The notes beneath the pieces were generated by a model that searched no databases, had not been told where the DNA came from, and saw only the letters and a program-made list of their open reading frames with translations. DNA of 64,000 nt. Source: Saprospiraceae bacterium. Lineage in GTDB: Bacteria; Bacteroidota; Bacteroidia; Chitinophagales; Saprospiraceae. This document shows positions 19,417 through 28,891 of the stretch, one piece after another. A program made the translations under genes and the position numbers. Every line of letters begins with the position of its first letter. Positions within the stretch are counted from its first letter, which is position 1. The stretch is from contig JADJYH010000014.1 of the NCBI GenBank assembly GCA_016719855.1, forward strand, positions 1-64,000. Reading direction: 5' to 3'.

Positions 19417-19467
19417 TTCCCATAATTTCAACTACTTTTTTCCTTGTAAATTCAGCTTCCCAAATGG

Positions 19468-19497
19468 TTGAAAGCCACCGCATTTTTACTACTTTTG
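19468..19497 (+). promoter_or_regulatory. Bacteroidota promoter before gyrA
   Basis: TTG at 19468-19470, a 19-base spacer and TACTTTTG at 19490-19497. Both halves and the spacing match the Bacteroidota consensus. The expected RNA start is about 47 bases before the gyrA ATG at 19548. Confidence 0.7.
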
Positions 19498-19547
19498 CAC
19501 CGCTTTTGAATCAAACTTATTGAAATACCAAATCCAGAAAGATTTTG

Positions 19548-22082
19548 ATGAATTCAGGACAAAGAATTATCCCTATCAATATTGAGGATGAAATGAAAAC
19601 CGCCTACATTGATTATTCAATGTCGGTAATCGTTTCACGAGCGCTGCCGGACGTGAGGGATGGCTTGAAACCAGTACACAGGAGGGTTTTGTACGGGATG
19701 CACGAACTTGGTCTCTCTTACAACAAAGCACACAAGAAATCCGCCCGTATTGTGGGTGAGGTTATGGGTAAGTACCACCCGCACGGTGACGCTTCCGTGT
19801 ACGACACGATGGTCAGGATGGCACAGGACTGGTCCTTGCGGTATCCATTGGTGGATGGACAAGGCAACTTTGGCTCAATGGATGGCGACAACCCAGCAGC
19901 CATGCGGTACACCGAAGCCCGAATGCGGAGGATAGCCGACGAAATCTTGGCTGACATTGAAAAGGAAACCGTTGATTTTTCGTTGAACTTCGACGACAGC
20001 CTCGAAGAACCAACGGTCATGCCGACGCGAATTCCGAACCTTTTGATCAACGGAGCTTCGGGCATTGCGGTGGGGATGGCCACCAACATGATGCCGCACA
20101 ACCTTCGTGAAGTCGTGGATGGCATTATTGCAACGGTAGACGAGCCAGGCATCAGTATTGACGAATTGATGAAATTCATCAAGGCACCTGACTTTCCAAC
20201 TGGTGGCATCATCATCGGGTACGCAGGAATAAAGGAAGGATTCGAAACTGGCCGAGGCCGTGTCGTGCTGAGAGGCCGTGCCACTATTGAAAATTCTGCT
20301 ACGGGCCGTGAATCCATCATCATTACTGAAATCCCCTACCAAGTAAACAAAGCAGTGCTGGTTGCCAAAATTGCCGAGCTTGCCAATGAAAAGAAAGTGG
20401 AGGGCATCAGCGATGTGAGGGATGAAAGCGACCGTAATGGTCTTCGTATAGTGGTGGAAGTCAAGCGGGACTCCATGGCCAACATCGTCCTCAACCACCT
20501 CTACAAATTAACGACACTTCAAACTTCTTACGGCATCAACAACGTGGCATTGGTGCGTGGCCGGCCAGTGATATTGAACCTCAAGGACCTCATCGAAGAG
20601 TTCATTGCTTTCCGGTTGGAGGTTATCATTCGGCGTACGAAGTACGACCTTCGCAAAGCAGAAGAAAAGGCACACATCCTCGAAGGCTTGCTAATTGCGC
20701 TTGACCACTTGGACGAAGTCATTGCGCTGATTCGCAGATCCGGCACCGTGGAGGAAGCCAGGGAAGGTTTGATGAGTACTTTTGACCTTTCTGAAATACA
20801 GGCAAAGGCAATCCTCGATATGCGGTTGCAGAAACTCACTGGCCTCGAAAGAGACAAGGTGCGCAAGGAGTACGAGGAAATACTGGAAACCATTGCGAAG
20901 CTGAAAGCCATCCTCGAAAGCGATGAAATACGCAGGCAAATCATCAAAGATGAGCTGCTGGAAGTCAAGGAGAGGTTTGGGGATGAGCGCCGCACGGAGA
21001 TTTCCTACGAAGAAGGCGAAGTCAACATGGAGGACTTCATTGCCGATGAAAACGTGGTGATTACCATCTCACATGCCGGGTACATCAAGCGCACGGCAGT
21101 CACGGAATACCGCACCCAGAGCCGAGGCGGCAGAGGAGCAAGGGGCAGCAAAACAAAAGAGGAAGATTTCATCGAACACATGTTCATAGCCAGCAACCAT
21201 AACTATTTGATGTTCTTCACGGAGAAAGGCAAATGTTACTGGATGCGGGTTTATGAAATACCGGAAGGCACGAAAAATTCAGGTGGCCGCTTTATCCAAA
21301 ACGTGCTTTCCATCCCATCGGATGATAAAGTCAAGGCTTACATCATCGTTCAAAACTTGAACGACCAGGAATTCCTGGACAATAATTACATTTTATTCTG
21401 CACCAAGCAGGGGCAAGTCAAGAAAACACAAGTCGAGGCATATTCACGTCCAAGGGAAGGGGGCATTATTGCCATCAACATCAATGAAGGCGACCAATTG
21501 TTGGAGGCTCGTCTTACCAGCGGCAACAACGAAATCTTCATTGCCACAAAAGCAGGGAATGCCATCCACTTTATGGAAAAAAATGTCCGGCCCATGGGCA
21601 GGAACACAAGCGGCGTCAACGGTATTACTTTGGAGGATGAAAACGATGTGGTGGTGGGCATGGCTATCGTTGAACACAACGACCCAACCCACACGATATT
21701 GACCATTTCTGAGAAAGGCACTGGCAAGCGTACCATGGCTGGTGATTACCGACTGACCAACCGTGGTGGCAAGGGCGTCAAAACGATGGAGGTCACTGAA
21801 AAAACTGGCGACGTAATCGCCATCAAGTCAGTTGCCAAGGACGAAGACCTGATGATTACTACCAAATCGGGCATTGTTATTCGTATGCCGGTCAATGAAA
21901 TCAGGGTGATGGGCCGGGCTACCCAAGGGGTTAGGGTCATCCGGTTGGATGGCGATGACGCAATTGCTGACGTAACCGTTGTGCCTCATGAAGATGAGGA
22001 AGAAATATTGGATGTCCCATTGGAAGCTGGTAATGAAGGGCAAAACGGTGTCACAACGCCAGACCCAGAAGTTGAAAATTGA
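19548..22082 (+). CDS. gyrA: DNA gyrase subunit A
   Basis: Breakage-reunion subunit of gyrase, which introduces negative supercoils. 844 residues from ATG 19548; a TTG one codon earlier is less likely. Seen: YIDYSMSVIVSRALPDVRDGLKPVHRRVLY at ~17-46, quinolone-region HPHGDASVYDTMVRMAQ with the wild-type Ser, the catalytic tyrosine in AAMRYTEARM at ~119-128, the GyrA box QSRGGRG at ~525 and the C-terminal pinwheel repeats (GFxTKxGxxxRxP-like: TKSGIVIRMPVNEIRVMGRATQG). The GyrA box has Ser in place of the usual Lys/Arg at its second position. The tail is acidic, as in Gram-negative GyrA. It has its own promoter. Confidence 0.96.
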   Translation: MNSGQRIIPINIEDEMKTAYIDYSMSVIVSRALPDVRDGLKPVHRRVLYGMHELGLSYNKAHKKSARIVGEVMGKYHPHGDASVYDTMVRMAQDWSLRYPLVDGQGNFGSMDGDNPAAMRYTEARMRRIADEILADIEKETVDFSLNFDDSLEEPTVMPTRIPNLLINGASGIAVGMATNMMPHNLREVVDGIIATVDEPGISIDELMKFIKAPDFPTGGIIIGYAGIKEGFETGRGRVVLRGRATIENSATGRESIIITEIPYQVNKAVLVAKIAELANEKKVEGISDVRDESDRNGLRIVVEVKRDSMANIVLNHLYKLTTLQTSYGINNVALVRGRPVILNLKDLIEEFIAFRLEVIIRRTKYDLRKAEEKAHILEGLLIALDHLDEVIALIRRSGTVEEAREGLMSTFDLSEIQAKAILDMRLQKLTGLERDKVRKEYEEILETIAKLKAILESDEIRRQIIKDELLEVKERFGDERRTEISYEEGEVNMEDFIADENVVITISHAGYIKRTAVTEYRTQSRGGRGARGSKTKEEDFIEHMFIASNHNYLMFFTEKGKCYWMRVYEIPEGTKNSGGRFIQNVLSIPSDDKVKAYIIVQNLNDQEFLDNNYILFCTKQGQVKKTQVEAYSRPREGGIIAININEGDQLLEARLTSGNNEIFIATKAGNAIHFMEKNVRPMGRNTSGVNGITLEDENDVVVGMAIVEHNDPTHTILTISEKGTGKRTMAGDYRLTNRGGKGVKTMEVTEKTGDVIAIKSVAKDEDLMITTKSGIVIRMPVNEIRVMGRATQGVRVIRLDGDDAIADVTVVPHEDEEEILDVPLEAGNEGQNGVTTPDPEVEN

Positions 22083-22232
22083 GGCTTTAAGTAATCCCCA
22101 TTGGGATATTTATAGGAATATTAACAGTTCAGTTAATGCCATTTAGTGCATTGTTCCGTCATTAGAAAGATTCAAACATTCTCTAGTTTGAGAACATCAG
22201 AGACAAGAACATAAAATTAAATTCACATCAAC

Positions 22233-23566
22233 ATGAAAAAAGTTGTAACCGGCTTATTGGCCATGTTTTTTTTCGCAAATTTCGTTTCAGCTCAGGAAGA
22301 CCCTGAGAAAGCACTCAGTAAAGCTGACAAAGCTTTGGCTGCGTACTCGCAGAATCTTGACCCCAGCAATAGCGATGGCAAGCTCAAAGAGGCGGTTCAA
22401 TTGATTGATTTCGCCTCCAGTGCAGACATCAACAAGGGGAAAGTTAGGACTTGGCAAACCAAAGGAGAAATTTACAACGCCTTGGCTGACAAGGACTTGA
22501 CCAACATGATAAAGAATCCGGATTTCGTACCCGAATTCCCGAATGCCCCGGTTGTTGCCGCTGAGTCTTTTTTCAAAGCCATCGAGTTGGCCACTAAAAA
22601 ATACGAGACCAAAGACGCAGTCAAGGGCCTATCAGAAGCCTCTGGAAAATTGAACAACATCGGAAACAGCCAAATCAAAAGAGCTGACTATGCGGTGCAT
22701 TCAATTCACTCTTGACAGTGATGAAGATTGACGAGGCCGTGAGAAAGCATGGTGGGGAGCCGGTAATTGCTGATGCCGATATGGCAAACCACAAATACGT
22801 CGTTGCCTTTTGTGCATCTGCTTCCGGAAACAAGGAAGCGGCTGGCAAGCTTTACAAAGAGCTTTATGATGCCGGCAGCGAAGAAGCGGCTGTTTATGCC
22901 CAATATTTTGACATTCTTTATCAAGCTGGGAATAAGGACGAAGCCTGGAAAGTCTTTGAAAAAGGGCAGGCAAAGTTTCCTGCCAGCACCGAAATCCTTT
23001 TTTCTGGCATAAATGCCAAAATTGTTGAAAAGGACTACGATGCCCTGAAGAAAATGCTTTCGAAGGCTGTGGAAGCAGAACCAAACAATCCTTCGATTTA
23101 TGCTGCCCTTGGCAATGTTTACATGAGCCTATTCAACGAAGAATACGCAAAGGACAACACTTCAGCGGCTGCCAAAGGCTACTTTGATGAGGCGTTGAAA
23201 TACTTCAACCAAGCGATAAGCATTGACCCAAAGCAATTTGACGCCATTTACAGCATCGGCTCGCTGTACTTCAACAAAGCGGTGGAACTCATTAAAATCG
23301 CCAACGCACTGCCGATGGACAAGGAAAGCCAGAAAAAATATAAGTTACTGACTGACGAATCGAAAGAATTGATGGTATTAGCATTGCCCTTTTTTCAAAA
23401 AACGGAAGGAATGCAACCCAACGACATCAACACCTTGATTGCACTTTCAGAAATCTACGCCAGGATGGGCGGGACAAGCGATTTGGAAAAATCCAAGGAA
23501 TTTAAGACCCGCCTGGAAAAAGCCAGGGCTGGCCAAGATGTCGGCGCTCCTTACTTCAAGAACTAA
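22233..23566 (+). CDS. Secreted tetratricopeptide-repeat protein, frameshifted
   Basis: Exported TPR protein of about 444 residues. Seen: signal peptide MKKVVTGLLAMFFFANFVSAQ (cut after SAQ region), then helical repeats through the chain; clear TPR-like units include PSIYAALGNVYMSLFNEEYA and FDEALKYFNQAISIDPKQFD at the C-terminal half. The first frame ends at 22715; the second continues from about 22694. Restoring one G in a GG run (GCGGTG to GCGGGTG) gives ADYAGAFNSLLTVMKIDEAV, a smooth TPR helix, so this is one gene with a one-base deletion, probably an error. Function unknown; such proteins often scaffold periplasmic complexes in Bacteroidota. A strong terminator follows. Confidence 0.8.
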
Positions 23567-23590
23567 TATAGCGCACAGCATAAAAAAGAC

Positions 23591-23632
23591 AGGGCAGTAA
23601 CGAGTGAAACTCGATACTGCCCTATTTTTTTT
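23591..23632 (+). terminator. Rho-independent terminator after the TPR gene
   Basis: Stem AGGGCAGTA..CGAG / CTCG..TACTGCCCT (about 13 bp with a one-base irregularity), loop TGAAA, followed by eight T. It also lies 18 bases beyond the end of the convergent fadA. Confidence 0.85.
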
Positions 23633-23649
23633 GATTATCCCTCACACTC

Positions 23650-24822
23650 CTACAAGAGTTCATAAATGCCAGCAATGCCTTGGCCACCGCCCACGCAAGC
23701 TGTTACCATGCCGTATTTCTGGTTCCTCCGGCGCATTTCATTGAACAACTGGGTTGACAATTTCGCTCCAGTGCAGCCAAGTGGATGCCCAAGCGCCACT
23801 GCCCCTCCGTTCACGTTGACAATTTCAGGGTTCAAGTGCGCCTCCTGAATAACCGCCAATGCCTGCGCAGCAAACGCCTCATTCAGTTCGATTTGTTGAA
23901 CATCGTCCAACTTCAAGTTGGCTTGTTTCAAAGCTTTTGGAATAGCAGCGCAAGGCCCGATGCCCATGTACAAAGGCTCAACGCCCGCTACGGCACACGA
24001 AACCAATCGGGCGATAGGCGTCAAGTTTAATTGTTTTACCAGCTCCCCACTCATTACCAGCACAAATGAAGCGCCATCGGAAGTTTGCGATGAATTGCCC
24101 GCTGTGACGACCCCGCCATTTTTAAAAGCTGGTCGCAGTTTTGAAAGGCCCTCCAAACTTGTGTCTGCTCGGACACCTTCATCTGTGTCAATCAGATAAC
24201 TTTTTTCTTGGCGCTTGTTGTTTTCAACAAAAACTTCTGTCACGGACACGGGCACTATTTCAGCTTTGAATTTGCCTTCGGCAATCGCCCTGGCCGCTTT
24301 TTGGTGAGACATGCCCGAAAACTCATCAGCCGCTTCCCGACTTATGTTCCATTTGGCTGCGACCGCCTCCGCCGTATTTCCCATGCCAGTGACGTACTCC
24401 GGCGTCGAAATGGCCACGGAATAGTTTGGTGACAATTTGTAGCCAGTCATCGGAATCATGCTCATGCTTTCGGCGCCGCCGGCGATGTAGCATTGGCCCA
24501 TGCCCGCGCGGATTTTGGCCGTGGCGATGCTGATGGTTTCGAAGCCCGAGGCGCAGTAACGGTTGACGGTCATGCCGGGCACGGTCTTGCCCAACGCCCG
24601 AAGCGAAATCTGCCGACCAACTTGAAGCCCCTGCTCGCCCTCCGGGTTGGCGCAGCCCACAATGAGGTCGTCCACCAAAGCTGGGTCAAGTTCAGGCGTG
24701 TTTTTCAACAAAAACTGGATGACGTCCACCGCCAAATCGTCGCTGCGATAGTTGCGAAATCCACCTTTTTTTGCTTTGCCAACGGCGGAACGATATGCCT
24801 TAACTATATAGGCTTCTTGCAT
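23650..24822 (-). CDS. fadA: Acetyl-CoA acyltransferase (3-ketoacyl-CoA thiolase)
   Basis: Last step of fatty-acid beta-oxidation: thiolytic release of acetyl-CoA from 3-ketoacyl-CoA. 390 residues from ATG 24822 (MQEAYIVKAYRSAVGKAKKG); the longer upstream start at 24879 would run into a repeat-rich spacer. Seen: nucleophile cysteine in VNRYCASGFETIS at ~88-100, GMGNTAEAVAAKWNISREA, the His motif NVNGGAVALGHPLGCTGA at ~340-357 and the C-terminal CVGGGQGIAGIYE with the second catalytic Cys. It follows fadJ on the same strand after 156 bases, so the pair is probably one operon. Confidence 0.93.
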   Translation of the reverse strand: MQEAYIVKAYRSAVGKAKKGGFRNYRSDDLAVDVIQFLLKNTPELDPALVDDLIVGCANPEGEQGLQVGRQISLRALGKTVPGMTVNRYCASGFETISIATAKIRAGMGQCYIAGGAESMSMIPMTGYKLSPNYSVAISTPEYVTGMGNTAEAVAAKWNISREAADEFSGMSHQKAARAIAEGKFKAEIVPVSVTEVFVENNKRQEKSYLIDTDEGVRADTSLEGLSKLRPAFKNGGVVTAGNSSQTSDGASFVLVMSGELVKQLNLTPIARLVSCAVAGVEPLYMGIGPCAAIPKALKQANLKLDDVQQIELNEAFAAQALAVIQEAHLNPEIVNVNGGAVALGHPLGCTGAKLSTQLFNEMRRRNQKYGMVTACVGGGQGIAGIYELL

Positions 24823-24844
24823 TTTCTTCGATTTTTTGCCAGAA

Positions 24845-24960
24845 GGGATTTCTAAGCCCGAAGGGATTGGAAAGCCCAACCTGCTAGTTATTTACTGCCA
24901 AATTGGATTCGGAACCTCGGCCCGCTCAGGCTTAGAAATCCCTATCGGGCTTTCCAATCC
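24845..24960. repeat. Short repeats A/B in direct and inverted copies between fadJ and fadA
   Basis: Two related 15-mers, A (GGGATTTCTAAGCCC, 24845-24859) and B (GGGATTGGAAAGCCC, 24863-24877), lie side by side. Fourteen bases of each recur as reverse complements at 24929-24942 (A) and 24947-24960 (B). Because the order is A-B then A'-B', they do not form one simple stem; A and B pair with their partners in a crossing way. The repeats fill most of the 156-base gap inside the fadJ-fadA operon. They look like a short interspersed palindromic repeat family. A role in RNA processing is possible but unsupported. Confidence 0.7.
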
Positions 24961-24978
24961 TTCGCTACTTTTAATCCA

Positions 24979-27369
24979 TCAGTTCCTCAAAGGTTTATTA
25001 TTGGTAAGCATATACTGAATCCTTTCCAACGTCTTTTGCTCTCCACAAAGACTGAGAAAAGCCTCCCGTTCCAAGTCCAGCAGGTACTGTTCGCTAACCT
25101 GCTGACTACCCGTCAAGTCACCGCCGCAAAGCACAAAGGCGATTTTCTTCGCAATTTTGATGTCATGGTCGGAGGCGTAGTTGCCAAGCTTGAGTTCATT
25201 GGCAGCGACGTACAACGCAGCCAAGCCGCCCCTCCCGAGCACCGTCACGTCCTGCCGCTCAATTGGCTGAACGTAATTATCGGAAAGCTCCAGCACTTTC
25301 TGTTTTGCTTCCGCAATGTTCCGCATGGCGTTCAAAGCAACGCTGTCCTTGTTGCGAAGCAAATAACCATGACGAAAAGCCTCATGGGCTGAAGTAGCCA
25401 CTTGGGCCAGCGCGATGGTCTTGAATTTTTCAATTAACGTTGGAAGGTGCACATCGCCCTCGAAAAAGGAATCGCTGGCACGGACAGCAAGATCCTTGGT
25501 GCCAGCGCCGCCCGGCAGCAAACCAACGCCCACTTCCACGAGGCCAATATAACTTTCCGCTGCGCAAATGGCGGCGTCGCAGTGCATGATGGTCTCGCAA
25601 GCACCGCCAAAAACATAGCCCTGCGTGGCCGCCACCACCGGAATGCTCGAATAGCGGCAGCGCATGGTGGTATTTTGGAACATTTTCACTGCAAAATTAA
25701 GCTGCTCCCACTCCTGCTCGTAAGCCATCATGGCCACCATCATCAGGTTGGCGCCAACGGAGAAATTCTTGGCATTATTGCCAATGACCAAGCCCTTCCA
25801 ATCGCCTTCTTCGGCAATTTTTATCGAGTCGTTCATGCCTCGCAAAACGCCTTCCCCGATTGTGTTTGCCTTGCTTTGGAACTCTAGGCAAAGCACACCG
25901 TCGCCAATATCGTGAAGGGTAGCTTCCGGGTTTTGATAGACCGGTTTTTTGTCCCTGTAATTGTCCAGAATCACAAAGCTCTCCGTGCCCGGTACTTCTT
26001 TGTATGCCCTTAAATTGATGTTGTAGAAAAACCGTTTGCCAGCCTCACGTTTATAAAATGTCTCGTTGCCAGCCTCCAGCATTTCCTTGACCCAAGGCGC
26101 AATTTTTTCGCCTTGGGCCTCGGCCAGACTCAAGGCACTGCGCACTCCAACGGCATCCCAATATTCAAAGGGACCAAGGTCCCAAGCGAATCCAGCCCGC
26201 AGTGCATCGTCAATGCTGTACAGGTCGTTGGCGATTTCCGGGATACGATTGGAGACGTAGGCAAACAATCCGAGCAACGACCTGCGAACCAGTTCGCCTC
26301 CTTTGTCCTCAGCAGCGAAAACGGCTTTGACTCGTTTTGGCAGGTCTTCTATTTGCTTTGCAACGCCTAGACTCGGCAAACTGGGCTTGGAGTTATGCTC
26401 GTATTCAAGGGTTTTGAGGTTCAGTGCCAGCACCTTTGTCTTGCCCTTCTCGTCTTTTTCGTTTGTCTTTTTGTAAAAACCTTGTCCAGTTTTGTTCCCC
26501 AAAAAATTGTTTTCCAACAAAAACTTGAGGTATCCTGGGATTTCAAATGCGCCAGCTTGCTCATCATTTGGACAGTTGTCTTTTATTCCTTGGATAACTT
26601 TGGCAGCAGTATCATGGCCTACGAGGTCGCCAAGCCGGAAGGTGCCAGTATTTGGGCGACCGATGGCCGGACCAGTGAGTGCATCCACCTCGGAGATGTT
26701 CAACCCTATTTCGGTGGTCAGTTGGTAGATTTTGGCCATGGCGTAGACCCCTACCCTATTGGCTATGAATGCCGGCGTATCTTTTGCCAAAACGGTCTGT
26801 TTGCCAAGGTACACATCGCCGTATTTCATGAAGAAATCAACGATGTCCCGCCGGGTTTCATTGGTGGGAATGATTTCCAAAAGCCGCATATAGCGGGGAG
26901 GATTGAAGAAGTGCGTCCCACAAAAATGCTCACGGAAGTCCTCGCTCCGACCCTCTAACATCATGTGGATGGGGATGCCGGAGGTATTGGAGGTGACCAA
27001 GGTTCCTTTTTTTCGGAACTGGTCCACTTTTTCAAAAAGTTGCCGTTTGATGTCAAGCCGTTCCACCACCACTTCGATGACCCAATCATACTCCTTTATC
27101 TTGGGGAGGTCATCGTCGAAGTTTCCAGTCGTAATCCTTGAAGCGAAAGCCGAATCATAAAGAGGAGCAGGTTTGGATTTGATGGCAGCAGCCAGGGAAT
27201 TGTTGGCGAAACTGTTCCGAGTGGCCTTGTCATTGACCTTGCCTTCGGCAATGTTTGGCGGCACAATGTCGAGCAGTAAAACTTGTAATCCAATGTTGGC
27301 CAAGTGGCAGGCAATGCCCGAACCCATTACGCCAGAACCAAGCACCGCTACCTTTGTAATTCTTCTCAT
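24979..27369 (-). CDS. fadJ: Bifunctional 3-hydroxyacyl-CoA dehydrogenase / enoyl-CoA hydratase
   Basis: Carries the hydration and NAD-dependent oxidation steps of beta-oxidation. 796 residues, arranged dehydrogenase first (1-~410) and crotonase-fold hydratase later (~470-700), the FadN-like order rather than the E. coli FadB order. Seen: NAD-binding VAVLGSGVMGSGIACHLANIG at ~8-28, hydroxyacyl-CoA dehydrogenase TSNTSGIPI and HFCGTHFFNPPRYMRLLEII with the catalytic His, a second HAD_C segment, and hydratase NAKNFSVGANLMM and VVAATQGYVFGGACETIMHCD. The ATG at 27369 is fixed by the NAD motif. fadA follows, forming a complete pair. Its promoter lies before a large palindrome. Confidence 0.93.
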   Translation of the reverse strand: MRRITKVAVLGSGVMGSGIACHLANIGLQVLLLDIVPPNIAEGKVNDKATRNSFANNSLAAAIKSKPAPLYDSAFASRITTGNFDDDLPKIKEYDWVIEVVVERLDIKRQLFEKVDQFRKKGTLVTSNTSGIPIHMMLEGRSEDFREHFCGTHFFNPPRYMRLLEIIPTNETRRDIVDFFMKYGDVYLGKQTVLAKDTPAFIANRVGVYAMAKIYQLTTEIGLNISEVDALTGPAIGRPNTGTFRLGDLVGHDTAAKVIQGIKDNCPNDEQAGAFEIPGYLKFLLENNFLGNKTGQGFYKKTNEKDEKGKTKVLALNLKTLEYEHNSKPSLPSLGVAKQIEDLPKRVKAVFAAEDKGGELVRRSLLGLFAYVSNRIPEIANDLYSIDDALRAGFAWDLGPFEYWDAVGVRSALSLAEAQGEKIAPWVKEMLEAGNETFYKREAGKRFFYNINLRAYKEVPGTESFVILDNYRDKKPVYQNPEATLHDIGDGVLCLEFQSKANTIGEGVLRGMNDSIKIAEEGDWKGLVIGNNAKNFSVGANLMMVAMMAYEQEWEQLNFAVKMFQNTTMRCRYSSIPVVAATQGYVFGGACETIMHCDAAICAAESYIGLVEVGVGLLPGGAGTKDLAVRASDSFFEGDVHLPTLIEKFKTIALAQVATSAHEAFRHGYLLRNKDSVALNAMRNIAEAKQKVLELSDNYVQPIERQDVTVLGRGGLAALYVAANELKLGNYASDHDIKIAKKIAFVLCGGDLTGSQQVSEQYLLDLEREAFLSLCGEQKTLERIQYMLTNNKPLRN

Positions 27370-27426
27370 GGTGGAGTATCGAAGGTTGAGAGTTGAGAAA
27401 ACTCAGCGAAAATTCGCCGTGGATTG

Positions 27427-27455
27427 CAAAAATACAAACGACAACCAATTCTCAA
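27427..27455 (-). promoter_or_regulatory. Bacteroidota promoter before fadJ
   Basis: On the minus strand TTG (27455-27453), an 18-base spacer and TATTTTTG (27434-27427). The expected RNA start is about 55 bases before the fadJ ATG at 27369. Confidence 0.5.
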
Positions 27456-27478
27456 AGTTGCAAATGGTTTTTTGGCAA

Positions 27479-27547
27479 ATTGGCATGTTGGGTGGTTGGC
27501 GTATTGGGTAGGGCCCACCCAATACGCCAACCACCCAACATGCCAAT
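27479..27547. repeat. Perfect 31-bp inverted repeat with 7-base loop
   Basis: Arms 27479-27509 and 27517-27547 are exact reverse complements; the loop is AGGGCCC. It lies in the 338-base divergent gap between fadJ (minus) and exbB (plus), upstream of both starts, so it is not placed as a terminator of either. There is no T-run. It may be a mobile palindromic element or an operator-like cruciform. The rest of this gap holds only the fadJ promoter; no small gene is seen. Confidence 0.85.
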
Positions 27548-27707
27548 ACACCAGTTACACAACCCTCCAAACAAAATTCGCTATGTAAACCATTGATTTT
27601 TAATAAAAAGCAATAACTTTCGCCCCGATTCGACACTAAGCAATCTTTGCAGGTCGTTTTCAAGACTTACATCCACAAACAATACGTGAAAAACTAAAAT
27701 CAGCTTT

Positions 27708-28394
27708 ATGTTTCAGCACCTTTTGTTTTTGCAGGAAGTTGACATTCCTGCCACAACCACCGAATCTCAGTCTTTGCTCGACCTGTTGTTCTCTGGCGGT
27801 TGGATTGGCGTTGTGATAGTAGCAATTCAGCTTATCCAATCCGTTCTTGCCCTTTATATTTTCGTCGAGCGGTATTTGTCCATCAAGAAATCAGGCGAAG
27901 TGGACCAGAATTTCATGAACAATATCCGGTCAAACGTAAGCTCCGGTAATATCCAAGCTGCCCGTGCCCTGTGCCAAAGCACCGACACACCGGTAGCCCG
28001 GATGGTGGAAAAGGGCCTTGCCCGTATCGGAAAGCCACTGCACGACATTGATGCCGCCATCGAGAACGTGGGCAACCTAGAGATTTTCAAACTAGAAAAG
28101 AACCTCTCTACCTTGGCAGGCATCTCTGGCTCCGCCCCGATGCTTGGCTTTTTGGGTACGGTGACGGGTATGATTGTTTCATTTCAACAAATGGCAACTG
28201 CCACTAATGTCACCCCGCAGGTGCTTGCAGGTGGTATCTACCAAGCACTTATTACGACTGCTGTTGGTTTGGTTGTCGGCATTTTCGCTTATATCGGCTA
28301 TAACAACTTGGTAGGTCGGGTTGACAAAGTGGTTTATAAGATGGAGCGTTTCACCACAGAGTTCATGGATTTACTCCAAGAGCCAACTGCTTAA
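27708..28394 (+). CDS. exbB: ExbB/TolQ proton-channel protein
   Basis: Inner-membrane proton channel that energises TonB-dependent uptake across the outer membrane. 228 residues. Seen: membrane segments at ~24-46 (GGWIGVVIVAIQLIQSVLALYIFVERY), ~135-155 and ~170-195, with the signature GSAPMLGFLGTVTGMIVSFQQMA and GIYQALITTAVGLVVGIFAYIGYN of the MotA/TolQ/ExbB domain. It is the first gene of an exbB-exbD-exbD-tonB cluster. Confidence 0.92.
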   Translation: MFQHLLFLQEVDIPATTTESQSLLDLLFSGGWIGVVIVAIQLIQSVLALYIFVERYLSIKKSGEVDQNFMNNIRSNVSSGNIQAARALCQSTDTPVARMVEKGLARIGKPLHDIDAAIENVGNLEIFKLEKNLSTLAGISGSAPMLGFLGTVTGMIVSFQQMATATNVTPQVLAGGIYQALITTAVGLVVGIFAYIGYNNLVGRVDKVVYKMERFTTEFMDLLQEPTA

Positions 28395-28485
28395 TTACCA
28401 TTGACTTTAGCTAAATTGCGATGCAATGCCAAGCTTAGGTTTGACATTGCGGCAGTTCACTTTTACCTAGTATTTTATTCAAAAA

Positions 28486-28890
28486 ATGGGTTTAAAGCGA
28501 AGAAATAAGATTGAGGCTAAGTTCAGTTATGCTTCCATGACGGATATCATCTTTCTGTTGCTGATATTCTTTGTGCTTACCTCGAATTTTGTCCAAATTT
28601 CGGATTTCAAGTTGCCAGAATCCGATAGCAAAACGGTGGCACCAACTTCTGCTGTGGTGGAGGTTGGTTTAAATGGAGAAATCCTTTGGGACAAACAGCA
28701 AGTGTCACCAAGTGCCCTCAAGGCGGCCATTGCCAGAAAGAAAAAAGAGATGGGCGATCCGAAAGACTTCACACTGACTATCGCTGCCGACCAAGATTCC
28801 CCCTTCGACAATGTGACGGAGGTGATAAAGGTGGCTGGTGAACTTCGCATCAAGGCCATTTTGGCAACTTCACCCAAAACTCAAGGTTGA
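28486..28890 (+). CDS. exbD: ExbD/TolR-family protein, first copy
   Basis: Single-pass partner of ExbB that couples proton flow to TonB. 134 residues. Seen: basic N-terminus MGLKRRNKIEAKFSYASMTDIIF followed by one membrane helix (LLLIFFVLTSNF) bearing the channel Asp of the MTDIIF motif at residue ~20, then a periplasmic domain. It ends one base before the second ExbD starts. Confidence 0.9.
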   Translation: MGLKRRNKIEAKFSYASMTDIIFLLLIFFVLTSNFVQISDFKLPESDSKTVAPTSAVVEVGLNGEILWDKQQVSPSALKAAIARKKKEMGDPKDFTLTIAADQDSPFDNVTEVIKVAGELRIKAILATSPKTQG

Positions 28891-28891
28891 C

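Noticed and set aside
22092..22110. Weak hairpin after gyrA as a terminator
   Set aside because: Only about five base pairs and no T-run.
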